Below, in pieces: positions 54,658 to 61,168 of a stretch of DNA of 64,000 bases (the stretch's first letter is position 1; every line of letters begins with the position of its first letter). A program made the position numbers and the translations under genes. Location of the stretch: contig NZ_JAQQLE010000007.1 in assembly GCF_028548475.1 (NCBI RefSeq), positions 62,001-126,000 of the forward strand, read 5' to 3'. The notes beneath the pieces are model-generated. The model worked only from the letters and a program-made list of their open reading frames with translations, was not told the DNA's origin and searched no databases. The stretch is from Vogesella margarita. Its GTDB lineage: Bacteria > Pseudomonadota > Gammaproteobacteria > Burkholderiales > Chromobacteriaceae.

Positions 54658-55287
54658 TCAGAGCAAAAAGCCGAGCAGCTCGTAAACCATGGTGGTAAAG
54701 GGACGCAGGATCGGGGACAGCAGGCCGGTGAACACCAGCGCCAGCAGGATCCACATGCCGTACGGCTCCAGCCGCGAGAAGCGGTAGGCCAGCGGGCGCG
54801 GCAGCAGGCTCTCCACGATGCGGCCGCCGTCCAGCGGCAGGATGGGCATCAGGTTGAGCACCATCAGCACCACGTTGATGCCGATACCGGCCTGGCTCAT
54901 CAGCGCCAGCGGCCGGCTGTAGTCGTTGTCCATCACCACGGCGAGCTTGAGCAGCAGCACCCACATGATGGCCATCACAAGGTTGGCCGCAGGGCCGGCG
55001 GCGGCCACCCAGCGCATGCCGACACGCGGATTGCGCAGCGCGCCGAAATTGACCGGCACTGGCTTGGCCCAGCCGAACAGGAAGCCGCCGATCACGACCG
55101 ACAGCAGCGGCAACAGCACGGTGCCGACCGGGTCGATGTGTTTCAGCGGGTTGAGCGTCATGCGCCCCATCATGTAGGCGGTGGCGTCGCCGAAGCGCTT
55201 GGCGGCGTAGGCGTGGGCGGCTTCGTGCAGGGTGATCGCCAGCAGCACCGGCAGTGCGTAGATGGCGATCTTCTGGATCAGGTTCAT
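54658..55287 (-). CDS. M50-type (site-2 protease-like) membrane metalloprotease
   Basis: A 209-residue protein with about six hydrophobic segments. The zinc motif HEAAH is in AITLHEAAHAYAAKRFGD, and the third ligand Asp in NLMPILPLDGGRIVESLLP. It corresponds to the short S2P-like family commonly next to trpS in Betaproteobacteria. ATG 55287 is chosen because GGAAG precedes it. The substrate is unknown. A repeat copy at 54979 encodes PAANLV. Confidence 0.85.
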   Translation of the reverse strand: MNLIQKIAIYALPVLLAITLHEAAHAYAAKRFGDATAYMMGRMTLNPLKHIDPVGTVLLPLLSVVIGGFLFGWAKPVPVNFGALRNPRVGMRWVAAAGPAANLVMAIMWVLLLKLAVVMDNDYSRPLALMSQAGIGINVVLMVLNLMPILPLDGGRIVESLLPRPLAYRFSRLEPYGMWILLALVFTGLLSPILRPFTTMVYELLGFLL

Positions 55288-55314
55288 TTCTTCCAAGAGG
55301 GTTTCCTTGTCGGG

Positions 55315-55935
55315 TTACAGGCCCAGCAGCGCCGGATCGCCCTTGCCGCGGCGGATCAGCTCGATGCCGTCGGTCATGTCGATCACGGTGGTCGGTTCGC
55401 TACCGCACCAGCCACCATCGATCACCAGATCGACCAGATGTTCCAGCCGCTCGCGGATTTCGTAGGGGTCGGTCAGCGCCTCTTCGTCGCCGGGCAGCAG
55501 CAGGGTGCAGGACAGGATGGGTTCGCCCAGCTCTTCCAGCAGCGCCAGCGTCACCGGATGATCCGGCACGCGCAGGCCAATGGTCGCGCGCTTGGGGTGC
55601 AGCGTGCGCTTGGGCACCTCGCGGCTGGCCTGCAGGATGAAGGTGAAACTGCCCGGCGTCGCCGCCTTCAGCAGACGGTACTGCGCGTTGTCCACCCGCG
55701 CGTAGTTGGCCAGCGCCGACAGGTCGGCGCAGACCAGGGTCAGGTGGTGCTTGAGGTCGAGCTGGCGGATCGCCAGCAGCCGCTCCATCGCCTTCTTGTC
55801 GCCCAGGTGACAGCCCAGCGCGTAACAGGAGTCGGTGGGATACACCACCACCCCGCCCTCGCGGATGATCTTGGCCGCCTCGCGGATCAGCCGCGCCTGT
55901 GGCGTTTCCGGGTGGATCATGAAAAATTGCGACAT
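55315..55935 (-). CDS. yciO: YciO/Sua5/YrdC-family protein
   Basis: A 206-residue YrdC-fold protein. The N-terminal KIIREGGVVVYPTDSCYALGC block binds nucleotide in TsaC/Sua5 proteins. The sequence is of the YciO subgroup rather than TsaC, so threonylcarbamoyl-adenylate synthesis is possible but not assured. It is 3 bases downstream of the PHP phosphatase gene and 27 bases upstream of the M50 gene, all leftward. Confidence 0.85.
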   Translation of the reverse strand: MSQFFMIHPETPQARLIREAAKIIREGGVVVYPTDSCYALGCHLGDKKAMERLLAIRQLDLKHHLTLVCADLSALANYARVDNAQYRLLKAATPGSFTFILQASREVPKRTLHPKRATIGLRVPDHPVTLALLEELGEPILSCTLLLPGDEEALTDPYEIRERLEHLVDLVIDGGWCGSEPTTVIDMTDGIELIRRGKGDPALLGL

Positions 55936-55938
55936 CGG

Positions 55939-56811
55939 CTACTCCTCAACGTTGGCCGCAGCACGGTGGATGCGTGGCGCCAGCGCCTGCCAGATCGGCT
56001 GGCAGATCGGCGGCAGGTCGGTGGTGCTGCCGACATCGCGGCCGCCCTCGCCCGGGGCGTGGAAATCGCTGCCGGCACTGGCGTACAGGCCGTGTTTCTG
56101 CGCCACCAGCGCGAAGCGCAGCATGTCGTCCAGGCTGTGGCTGCCGCTGACCACTTCCAGCGCCTCGCCACCGGCTGCCTTGAAATCGGTCACCAGCCGC
56201 TCGATCAGGGTGCGGCCCATATCGTAGCGGCCGGGATGGGCGATCACCGCCATGCCGCCGGCCGCGCGGATCCAGCCGACCGCGTCTTCCAGCGTCGCCC
56301 ACTCGTGCGCGACGTAGCCGGGCTTGCCGGTGGTCAGGTACTTGCGGAACACGCTCTTGACGTCCTTCACCTCGCCGCTTTGCACCAGGTAGCGGGCAAA
56401 GTGGGTGCGGCCAACCATCTCCGGATTGGCCGCCAGCCGCATCGCGCCGTCGAACACGCCGGGAATGCCGATTTTGGCCAGCGATTCGCCCATCTGCCGT
56501 GCGCGCTCGACGCGGCCGTCGCGGATGGACTGCAGGCCGGTGCGCAGCACCGCGTTGTCCGGGTCGATGCCGAGGCCGACGATGTGCACGGTGTGGCGCG
56601 TGTTCCAGGTCACCGAGACTTCCACCCCGTCGACGAAATCGACGCCGGCGGCCAGCGCCGTGGCGCGCGCCTCGGCAAGGCCGGCGGTGCAGTCGTGGTC
56701 GGTCAGCGCCAGCAGGCTGGCCTCGCGCGCCGCGGCACGCAGGATCACCTCGGCCGGCGGCAGGCCGCCGTCGGAGGCGGTGGAATGAAAGTGCAGGTCG
56801 ATGCTGGCCAT
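55939..56811 (-). CDS. rnm: PHP-domain 3',5'-nucleoside bisphosphate phosphatase / 5'-3' exoribonuclease (Rnm family)
   Basis: A 290-residue PHP metal hydrolase. Metal ligands are in DLHFHSTASDGGLPP, LALTDHDCTAG, VIAHPGRYDM and SAGSDFHAPGEGG. The homologue Cv1693 of Chromobacterium violaceum hydrolyses 3',5'-bisphosphonucleotides, and E. coli YciV/Rnm trims 5' ends of RNA. ATG 56811 is chosen for MASIDLHFH. It starts 1 base after the upstream small gene, in one tight operon with yciO. A repeat variant is at 55950. Confidence 0.88.
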   Translation of the reverse strand: MASIDLHFHSTASDGGLPPAEVILRAAAREASLLALTDHDCTAGLAEARATALAAGVDFVDGVEVSVTWNTRHTVHIVGLGIDPDNAVLRTGLQSIRDGRVERARQMGESLAKIGIPGVFDGAMRLAANPEMVGRTHFARYLVQSGEVKDVKSVFRKYLTTGKPGYVAHEWATLEDAVGWIRAAGGMAVIAHPGRYDMGRTLIERLVTDFKAAGGEALEVVSGSHSLDDMLRFALVAQKHGLYASAGSDFHAPGEGGRDVGSTTDLPPICQPIWQALAPRIHRAAANVEE

Positions 56812-56812
56812 G

Positions 56813-57007
56813 TCAGTTACCGGTGTTGGCCGCCTGGCGTGCCGCTTCGCGCGCCTGCCAGTCGGCGAGTTGCTGACGATAGACCTGCACCGCCGCATTG
56901 TAGGTGTCCCACACGCAGGGATCGCAACCGCTGCCGCAGCACATGTCGTCCGTCGGCGCTTCCGGCGCCTCCGGCATCGGGTCGAACACGTCGTCCGTCA
57001 CGCTCAC
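56813..57007 (-). CDS. Oxidoreductase-like N-terminal domain protein (small, Cys-rich)
   Basis: A 64-residue protein with a clustered Cys motif, DMCCGSGCDPCVWDTYNAAVQVYRQQL, which matches the small domain found at the N-terminus of some oxidoreductase-like proteins. GTG start at 57007 overlaps the ybcJ stop by 4 bases (GTGA). The Cys cluster could bind a metal. No function is established. Confidence 0.7.
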   Translation of the reverse strand: MSVTDDVFDPMPEAPEAPTDDMCCGSGCDPCVWDTYNAAVQVYRQQLADWQAREAARQAANTGN

Positions 57008-57219
57008 GCCGCGACCACCTTGATCTCGAAGCCGTCGCCGGACACCACCTGCCCGGCGCGGATCTTGTTGGTCTTGCGCAGCTCGACCTGGCCGTCGACC
57101 AATACATTGCCGTCGGCGATGAACTGCTTGGCGATGCCACCGGTCTCCATGATGCCGGTAGTCTTGAGCAGATCACACAACGCGATGTATTCACCGCGCA
57201 ATTCGAAGATTTCGTTCAT
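57004..57219 (-). CDS. ybcJ: S4-domain RNA-binding protein (YbcJ-like)
   Basis: A 71-residue S4-fold protein: LRGEYIALCDLLKTTGIMETGGIAKQFIADGNVLVDGQVELRKTNKIRAG is the classic S4 RNA-binding pattern. ATG 57219 is used. It heads the leftward cluster ybcJ, Cys-rich protein, rnm, yciO, M50 protease and trpS, most of which touch RNA metabolism. Confidence 0.85.
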   Translation of the reverse strand: MNEIFELRGEYIALCDLLKTTGIMETGGIAKQFIADGNVLVDGQVELRKTNKIRAGQVVSGDGFEIKVVAA

Positions 57220-57248
57220 GTTTTTCACACTGTCTTTTGACAGCCTTG

Positions 57249-57396
57249 TGAGTGGCCTGTGCATAAGCGGCACAAGCCATTGATCAAATTAGTCATTTTC
57301 ACGCTGCCCATTTTTTGTGCAGCGGCGCCGGACTTTCCACACCGCAACGGGACAGGGCTGTTGAGTGGCTGTGGACAAGCACCACAAGCCCCTGAT
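57249..57396. repeat. Two imperfect repeats carrying DnaA-box-like 9-mers (copies 1 and 2)
   Basis: Two related blocks of about 35 bases, GTGGCCTGTG... and GTGGCTGTGG..., each ending CACAAGCC(A/C)(T/C)TGATCA. They contain TGTGCATAA (57258-57266; reverse TTATGCACA, a perfect TTATNCACA DnaA box) and TGTGGACAA (57370-57378; reverse TTGTCCACA, one mismatch). The rest of 57220-57420 is non-coding and lies upstream of ybcJ. Confidence 0.6.
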
Positions 57397-57420
57397 CAGA
57401 CAGGGAAAAGTCGCGACTGT

Positions 57421-57984
57421 TCAAAAATTGGGCAACTGCGGCAGCCACGACTGCAACGCACGCCACGCTGCGGCCAACCTTGCCTGCCGCGTCCCGGCCA
57501 GCAGCAGCGGCGTGACGCCGGCGTCGGCCAGCGCCTGCCGGTACAGGCCGAACAGCCAGTCGCGCTGCTGCGGATGGCTGCGCAGCGGGTCCGCCTGCCA
57601 CGGGATGTCGGGACAGGCCAGCAGCGTCAGCGCGTAGTCCTGCGGCCGGTCCAGCGCCCGCAGCGCTGGCTCGGCCTTGCCGAACGCCACCTCGGCCCAG
57701 ATGCGGCAGGTCAGCACCGTGCTATCGCACAGCAGCACTTGCGCGCCCGCCTCCGCAGCGGCGGCTTCGGCCGCCAGCTGGCCACGGGCAATCGCCAGGA
57801 TGTCGGCGGGGCTGACGTGGTAGGCGCGCGCGGCGTAATACTCGCGCGCGTACTCCGGCACCCACGCGGCGGCGATGCCTTGCGCCCGCAAGGCATCGTG
57901 CAGCTCGGCGGCCAGGGTGCTCTTGCCGCAGCACTCCGGCCCGACAATGGCAAGCCGTAACGGCACGGGATAAGTCGGCAACAT
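57421..57984 (-). CDS. NadR-like nicotinamide riboside kinase / AAA ATPase
   Basis: A 187-residue P-loop kinase-like protein. Walker A GPECCGKST (about 15-23) with the family pattern P-E-x-x-G-K-S-T, VPEYAREYY and CDSTVLTCRIWAEVAFG are typical of the NadR C-terminal kinase domain, stand-alone here. A perfect -10 TATAAT (minus strand, 57993-57998) lies only 8 bases before ATG 57984, so its mRNA may be almost leaderless. A repeat copy at 57470 encodes ARLAA. Substrate is inferred from the family. Confidence 0.7.
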   Translation of the reverse strand: MLPTYPVPLRLAIVGPECCGKSTLAAELHDALRAQGIAAAWVPEYAREYYAARAYHVSPADILAIARGQLAAEAAAAEAGAQVLLCDSTVLTCRIWAEVAFGKAEPALRALDRPQDYALTLLACPDIPWQADPLRSHPQQRDWLFGLYRQALADAGVTPLLLAGTRQARLAAAWRALQSWLPQLPNF

Positions 57985-58048
57985 AAGCCGCCATTATACG
58001 CCGTGCACCGCCCGCACGGAAAACGCCCACACGCTGCGGGGACAGCAG

Positions 58049-58212
58049 TGTGGGCGGCATGTGTACGCGCTGTGGAAAACTGCGCTAACTGGCTGACGGC
58101 AAAGGGTAAACCGCGGACTGTTCAAAAAACAGGCAGCGGCGGCAATTTACCCACGGGTTGGCTGCATAGCGCTGTGGGCGGCCTGTGGACAAACAGCGCA
58201 AGCCATTGATAT
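58049..58212. repeat. Two imperfect repeats carrying DnaA-box-like 9-mers (copies 3 and 4)
   Basis: Two more members of the family seen at 57249-57396: TGTGGGCGGCATGTGTAC (from 58050) with a nearby TGTGGAAAA (58071-58079), and TGTGGGCGGCCTGTGGAC (from 58173) with TGTGGACAA (58184-58192) followed by CAAGCCATTGAT. GACTGTTCAAAAA is also shared between 57416 and 58117. Bases 57985-58241 contain no gene. Confidence 0.6.
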
Positions 58213-58241
58213 AAAATCCAGAAAAAGCCGTCGCTCGTTTT

Positions 58242-59240
58242 TTAGGCAGCCGGCGTCAGCTCGCCACGGCAATCCTCGGCCAGGCGTGCACGGACCTCGG
58301 CCGGGCTCAGTTGCTGCGACAACAGCCACAGCAGCTTGGCCTGCGCCGCTTCCGGCGTCATGTCGCCACCGGCCACCGCACCGGCCTGCGCCAGCGGCTG
58401 GCTGGCGGCGTAGGCGCCGACCGCCACCGCGCCGCGCACGCACTGCGTCAGGTTCAGTACCACGCAGCCACGGGTGCTGGCGGCCTGTACCCCGGCCAGC
58501 AGCTCAGCGTCGGCCGGCGTGTTGCCGTTGCCGTAGCTGAGCAGGATCGCCGCGTCGGGCGTGTCCTGCGCCAGCCAGCGGCCGAACGCCGCTGCCATCG
58601 CACCCGGCAGCAGCATGCCGCAGCGGATGTCGGGGCTGGCCGGCAGCTGCGGCCGGAACGGGCCGCTGGCCTGACGCCAGCCGGCGCGGTGCCACTGCGG
58701 CTGGATGCCGAACTGCGCCAGCGGCGGTGCGTTGGGGCTGTCGAAGCCGGCAAAGCTCGCGGCGTCCAGCTTGCGCGCGCGCACGCCACGCAACAGCAGA
58801 CGGTTGAAGCTGATCGCCACCTCGTGCAGATCGCTCTGGCAGGCGGCCTCGATCGCGTCGGCGAGATTGCCCCAGCCGTCGCTGCGCGGGTGTACCAGCG
58901 GCAGCTGCGAGCCGGTGACCACCACCGGCTTGGCCAGCCCCTGCAGGCAGAACGCCAGCACGCTGGCGGTATAGGCCATGGTGTCGGTGCCGTGGATCAC
59001 CACGAAGCCGTCGAAGGCGTCATGGTTGGCTGCAATGTCGGCCACCAGCCGCTGCCAGTCGGCCAGCGTGATCGCCGACGAGTCCAGCAATGGCGCGTAC
59101 TCGCGCACCTCCCAGCTCACCCCGTCGCGCGCCAGCCGCGCCAGCTGTTGCGGCAGGAAACCGGGCACCGGTGCCAGCCCCTCGGGGGTGTGGTCCATGC
59201 CGATGGTTCCGCCGGTATAGAGAATGAGCAATCGCTTCAT
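58242..59240 (-). CDS. ansA: L-asparaginase, type I (cytoplasmic)
   Basis: A 332-residue asparaginase/glutaminase-family enzyme. The first catalytic Thr is in YTGGTIGMD (9-14) and the second in VIHGTDTMAYTA (83-88). There is no signal peptide, so it is likely a cytoplasmic type I enzyme that releases aspartate and ammonia. ATG 59240 is used (MKRLLILYTGG). It lies downstream of, and is transcribed in the same direction as, the NSS transporter, with a terminator between. Confidence 0.92.
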   Translation of the reverse strand: MKRLLILYTGGTIGMDHTPEGLAPVPGFLPQQLARLARDGVSWEVREYAPLLDSSAITLADWQRLVADIAANHDAFDGFVVIHGTDTMAYTASVLAFCLQGLAKPVVVTGSQLPLVHPRSDGWGNLADAIEAACQSDLHEVAISFNRLLLRGVRARKLDAASFAGFDSPNAPPLAQFGIQPQWHRAGWRQASGPFRPQLPASPDIRCGMLLPGAMAAAFGRWLAQDTPDAAILLSYGNGNTPADAELLAGVQAASTRGCVVLNLTQCVRGAVAVGAYAASQPLAQAGAVAGGDMTPEAAQAKLLWLLSQQLSPAEVRARLAEDCRGELTPAA

Positions 59241-59301
59241 CACAGAGACTCCTGACAACAATGACTACATGATAGGCGTCGCCCGCAGCAGCGGGCCGAC
59301 G

Positions 59302-59337
59302 GAAAAACGGCGTGGCTCCGTGCCGGAGACCACGCCG
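59302..59337 (-). terminator. Intrinsic terminator of the NSS transporter gene
   Basis: CGGCGTGG (59308-59315) pairs with CCACGCCG (59330-59337), with inner CTCC/GGAG pairing. The A-run 59303-59307 is a T-run on the minus strand. An extra hairpin GCCCGC/GCGGGC lies at 59281-59296. Confidence 0.8.
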
Positions 59338-59347
59338 CGGGGGCTGT

Positions 59348-60670
59348 TTACAGATTGTGCACCAGGATGCCGGCAATCAGCGCCGGCGCCACGTAGCGGC
59401 AGAAGCCGCGCATCGCCTGCAGCCAGGCCGGCGCCCGTGCGCCGCCGGACAACTCGGCCTCGATCACCGGCCACACCTTCCAGCCGACGAAGATCGCCAG
59501 CAGCACCTCGCCCACCGGCATCAGTAGCTTGGAGGTGAGGAAGTCGAGCAGATCGAAGAAGCCGAGACCGAACACGGTGTACTCGCTCCAGATGCCCAGC
59601 GACAGCGACGCCGGGATGCCCAGCAGGAACACCAGCAACGACACGCCCAGCGCCGCCGCCTTGCGGCCAACCTTGAACTCGTCGATCACGAAGCTGACCA
59701 CCACCTCCAGCAGCGACACCGACGAGGTCAGCGCCGCCACCAGCAACAGGAAGAAGAACAGCACCGCGAACAGCTGGCCGCCCACCATCTGCGCGAACAC
59801 CGCCGGCATGGTGACGAAGGTCAGCCCCGGGCCGGTCGACGGATCGAAACCGAAGGCGAACACCGCCGGCAGCACCATCAGGCCGGCGAGGAAGCAGGTC
59901 AGCACCGTCAGCGCGATCACCCACAGCGAGGAGCTGAGCAGGTTGGCCTCTTTGTCGACGTAGGAGCCGTAGGTGATCATGATGCCCATGCCCAGAGACA
60001 GCGAGAAGAACGCCAGCCCCATGGCATCGATCAGCATCGCACCGCTGACCTTGGAGAAGTCCGGCGTCAGGAAATACAGCAGCCCGTCCGCCGCGCCCGG
60101 CAGGGTCAGCGCGCGCGCGATCAGCACCAGCATCAGCACGAACAGCGCCGGCATCAGGAATTTCGACAGGTTCTCGATGCCCTTCTGCACGCCGCCGATC
60201 ACCACCGCCAGCGTCAGGCCGGCAAACAGCCCGTGATACACCAGCGGCATCACCGGATCGGTGATGAAGCTGTTGAAGATATTGCCCAGCTCCTTGGCGT
60301 CGGAAGTCAGGATCTCGCCGCCGAAGGACTTGCCGATATAGGCGATGGTCCAGCCGCCGACCACGCTATAGAAGGAGTAAATCAAAAAGCACACCAGCAC
60401 GCCGACGAAGCCCACCAGTGGCCAGCGACCGCCGCGCAGGTCGCGGAAGGTGCCGACCGCACTGTTGCCGGCGGCTCGGCCGAGTGCCATCTCGCCCATC
60501 ATCAGCGCCAGGCCGACGCTGAGACAAATCAGGAAATAAATCAGCAGGAACGCCCCGCCGCCGTTGGTCGCGGCCACGTAGGGGAATTTCCAGATTGCGC
60601 CCAGGCCGATGGCCGAGCCGGTTGCTGCCAGGATGAAACCGAGGCGCGAGCCCCATTGAGATCTAGCCAT
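59348..60670 (-). CDS. Neurotransmitter:sodium symporter (NSS/SNF) family amino acid transporter
   Basis: A 440-residue membrane protein with about 11-12 hydrophobic helices. The family start W-G-S-R-L-G-F-I-L-A-A-T-G-S-A-I-G-L-G is followed by NGGGAFLLIYF (helix 1 break and sodium site, as in LeuT). It imports an amino acid with sodium; aromatic and branched-chain substrates are known for bacterial members. It is monocistronic. A repeat copy at 59663 encodes KVGRK. Confidence 0.9.
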   Translation of the reverse strand: MARSQWGSRLGFILAATGSAIGLGAIWKFPYVAATNGGGAFLLIYFLICLSVGLALMMGEMALGRAAGNSAVGTFRDLRGGRWPLVGFVGVLVCFLIYSFYSVVGGWTIAYIGKSFGGEILTSDAKELGNIFNSFITDPVMPLVYHGLFAGLTLAVVIGGVQKGIENLSKFLMPALFVLMLVLIARALTLPGAADGLLYFLTPDFSKVSGAMLIDAMGLAFFSLSLGMGIMITYGSYVDKEANLLSSSLWVIALTVLTCFLAGLMVLPAVFAFGFDPSTGPGLTFVTMPAVFAQMVGGQLFAVLFFFLLLVAALTSSVSLLEVVVSFVIDEFKVGRKAAALGVSLLVFLLGIPASLSLGIWSEYTVFGLGFFDLLDFLTSKLLMPVGEVLLAIFVGWKVWPVIEAELSGGARAPAWLQAMRGFCRYVAPALIAGILVHNL

Positions 60671-61008
60671 ATACCACTTCTTTTCAAAAACGGAACGAAA
60701 ACCGCCGGCGGGTAGCCGGCTGCGCAAGAAACCGCCGAGTCGGTGAACCGGGCGGCTCGTCTGGCGCTCGTTGCAGCCGCCGGCCGGCATGATTGCTGCC
60801 GGTTGGCGGATGACTGCAGCCGGGTAGGCTGTCCGTTGCGGGCCAGGCAGGCGCAGTACCGGTTGACTGCGCGCCGCCGCCCGCTCAGGAAAGAACGCAT
60901 GGCCTTGAAAGCCACGACCGCCCGCGGCCATGTCGGCAGGGGCGGTCCTGTATACGGAATACAATCGGCGAAAATACCATGTCTGGCGGCGCAGGGGAAC
61001 CGCCCGCA
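60671..61008. promoter_or_regulatory. Control region between the NSS transporter and tRNA-Gly
   Basis: About 340 bases without a credible gene. The notable element is the inverted repeat TGTATACGGAATACA (60949-60963), arms TGTAT and ATACA, which looks like an operator of the GntR-FCD kind. I looked for a glycine riboswitch and did not find one. Confidence 0.3.
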
Positions 61009-61037
61009 TTGCAAGGCGCAGCGGCTATGCGTATACT
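61009..61037 (+). promoter_or_regulatory. tRNA-Gly promoter
   Basis: A -35 TTGCAA (61009-61014), 17-base spacer and -10 TATACT (61032-61037), followed by a GC-rich discriminator typical of stringently controlled stable RNA promoters. The mature tRNA begins 16 bases after the -10. Confidence 0.75.
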
Positions 61038-61052
61038 CTGCGCTCGCCTTGT

Positions 61053-61126
61053 GCGGGTGTAGCTCAATGGTAGAGCAGAAGCTTCCCAAGCTTACGACGA
61101 GGGTTCGATTCCCTTCACCCGCTCCA
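61053..61126 (+). tRNA. tRNA-Gly (anticodon CCC)
   Basis: A 74-base cloverleaf: acceptor GCGGGTG paired with CACCCGC, D arm GCTC/GAGC, anticodon loop TTCCCAA with anticodon CCC (61085-61087), T arm GAGGG-TTCGATT-CCCTT and encoded CCA at 61124-61126. It closely resembles E. coli tRNA-Gly(CCC). Position 27-43 is a G-A mismatch (61078 and 61094) at the top of the anticodon stem. A pyrimidine-rich CCTCCCCTTTTT follows as a possible terminator. Confidence 0.95.
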
Positions 61127-61168
61127 TGACCGCCCTCCCCTTTTTGACCGTCCCAGAACCGCACGCCC

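Noticed and set aside
57220-58241. Chromosomal origin of replication
   Set aside because: DnaA-box-like sequences are present but no AT-rich unwinding element or dnaA/dnaN/rpmH/par genes; kept only as a repeat cluster.
60671-61052. Glycine riboswitch upstream of the NSS transporter
   Set aside because: The conserved glycine aptamer core was not seen on the minus strand.
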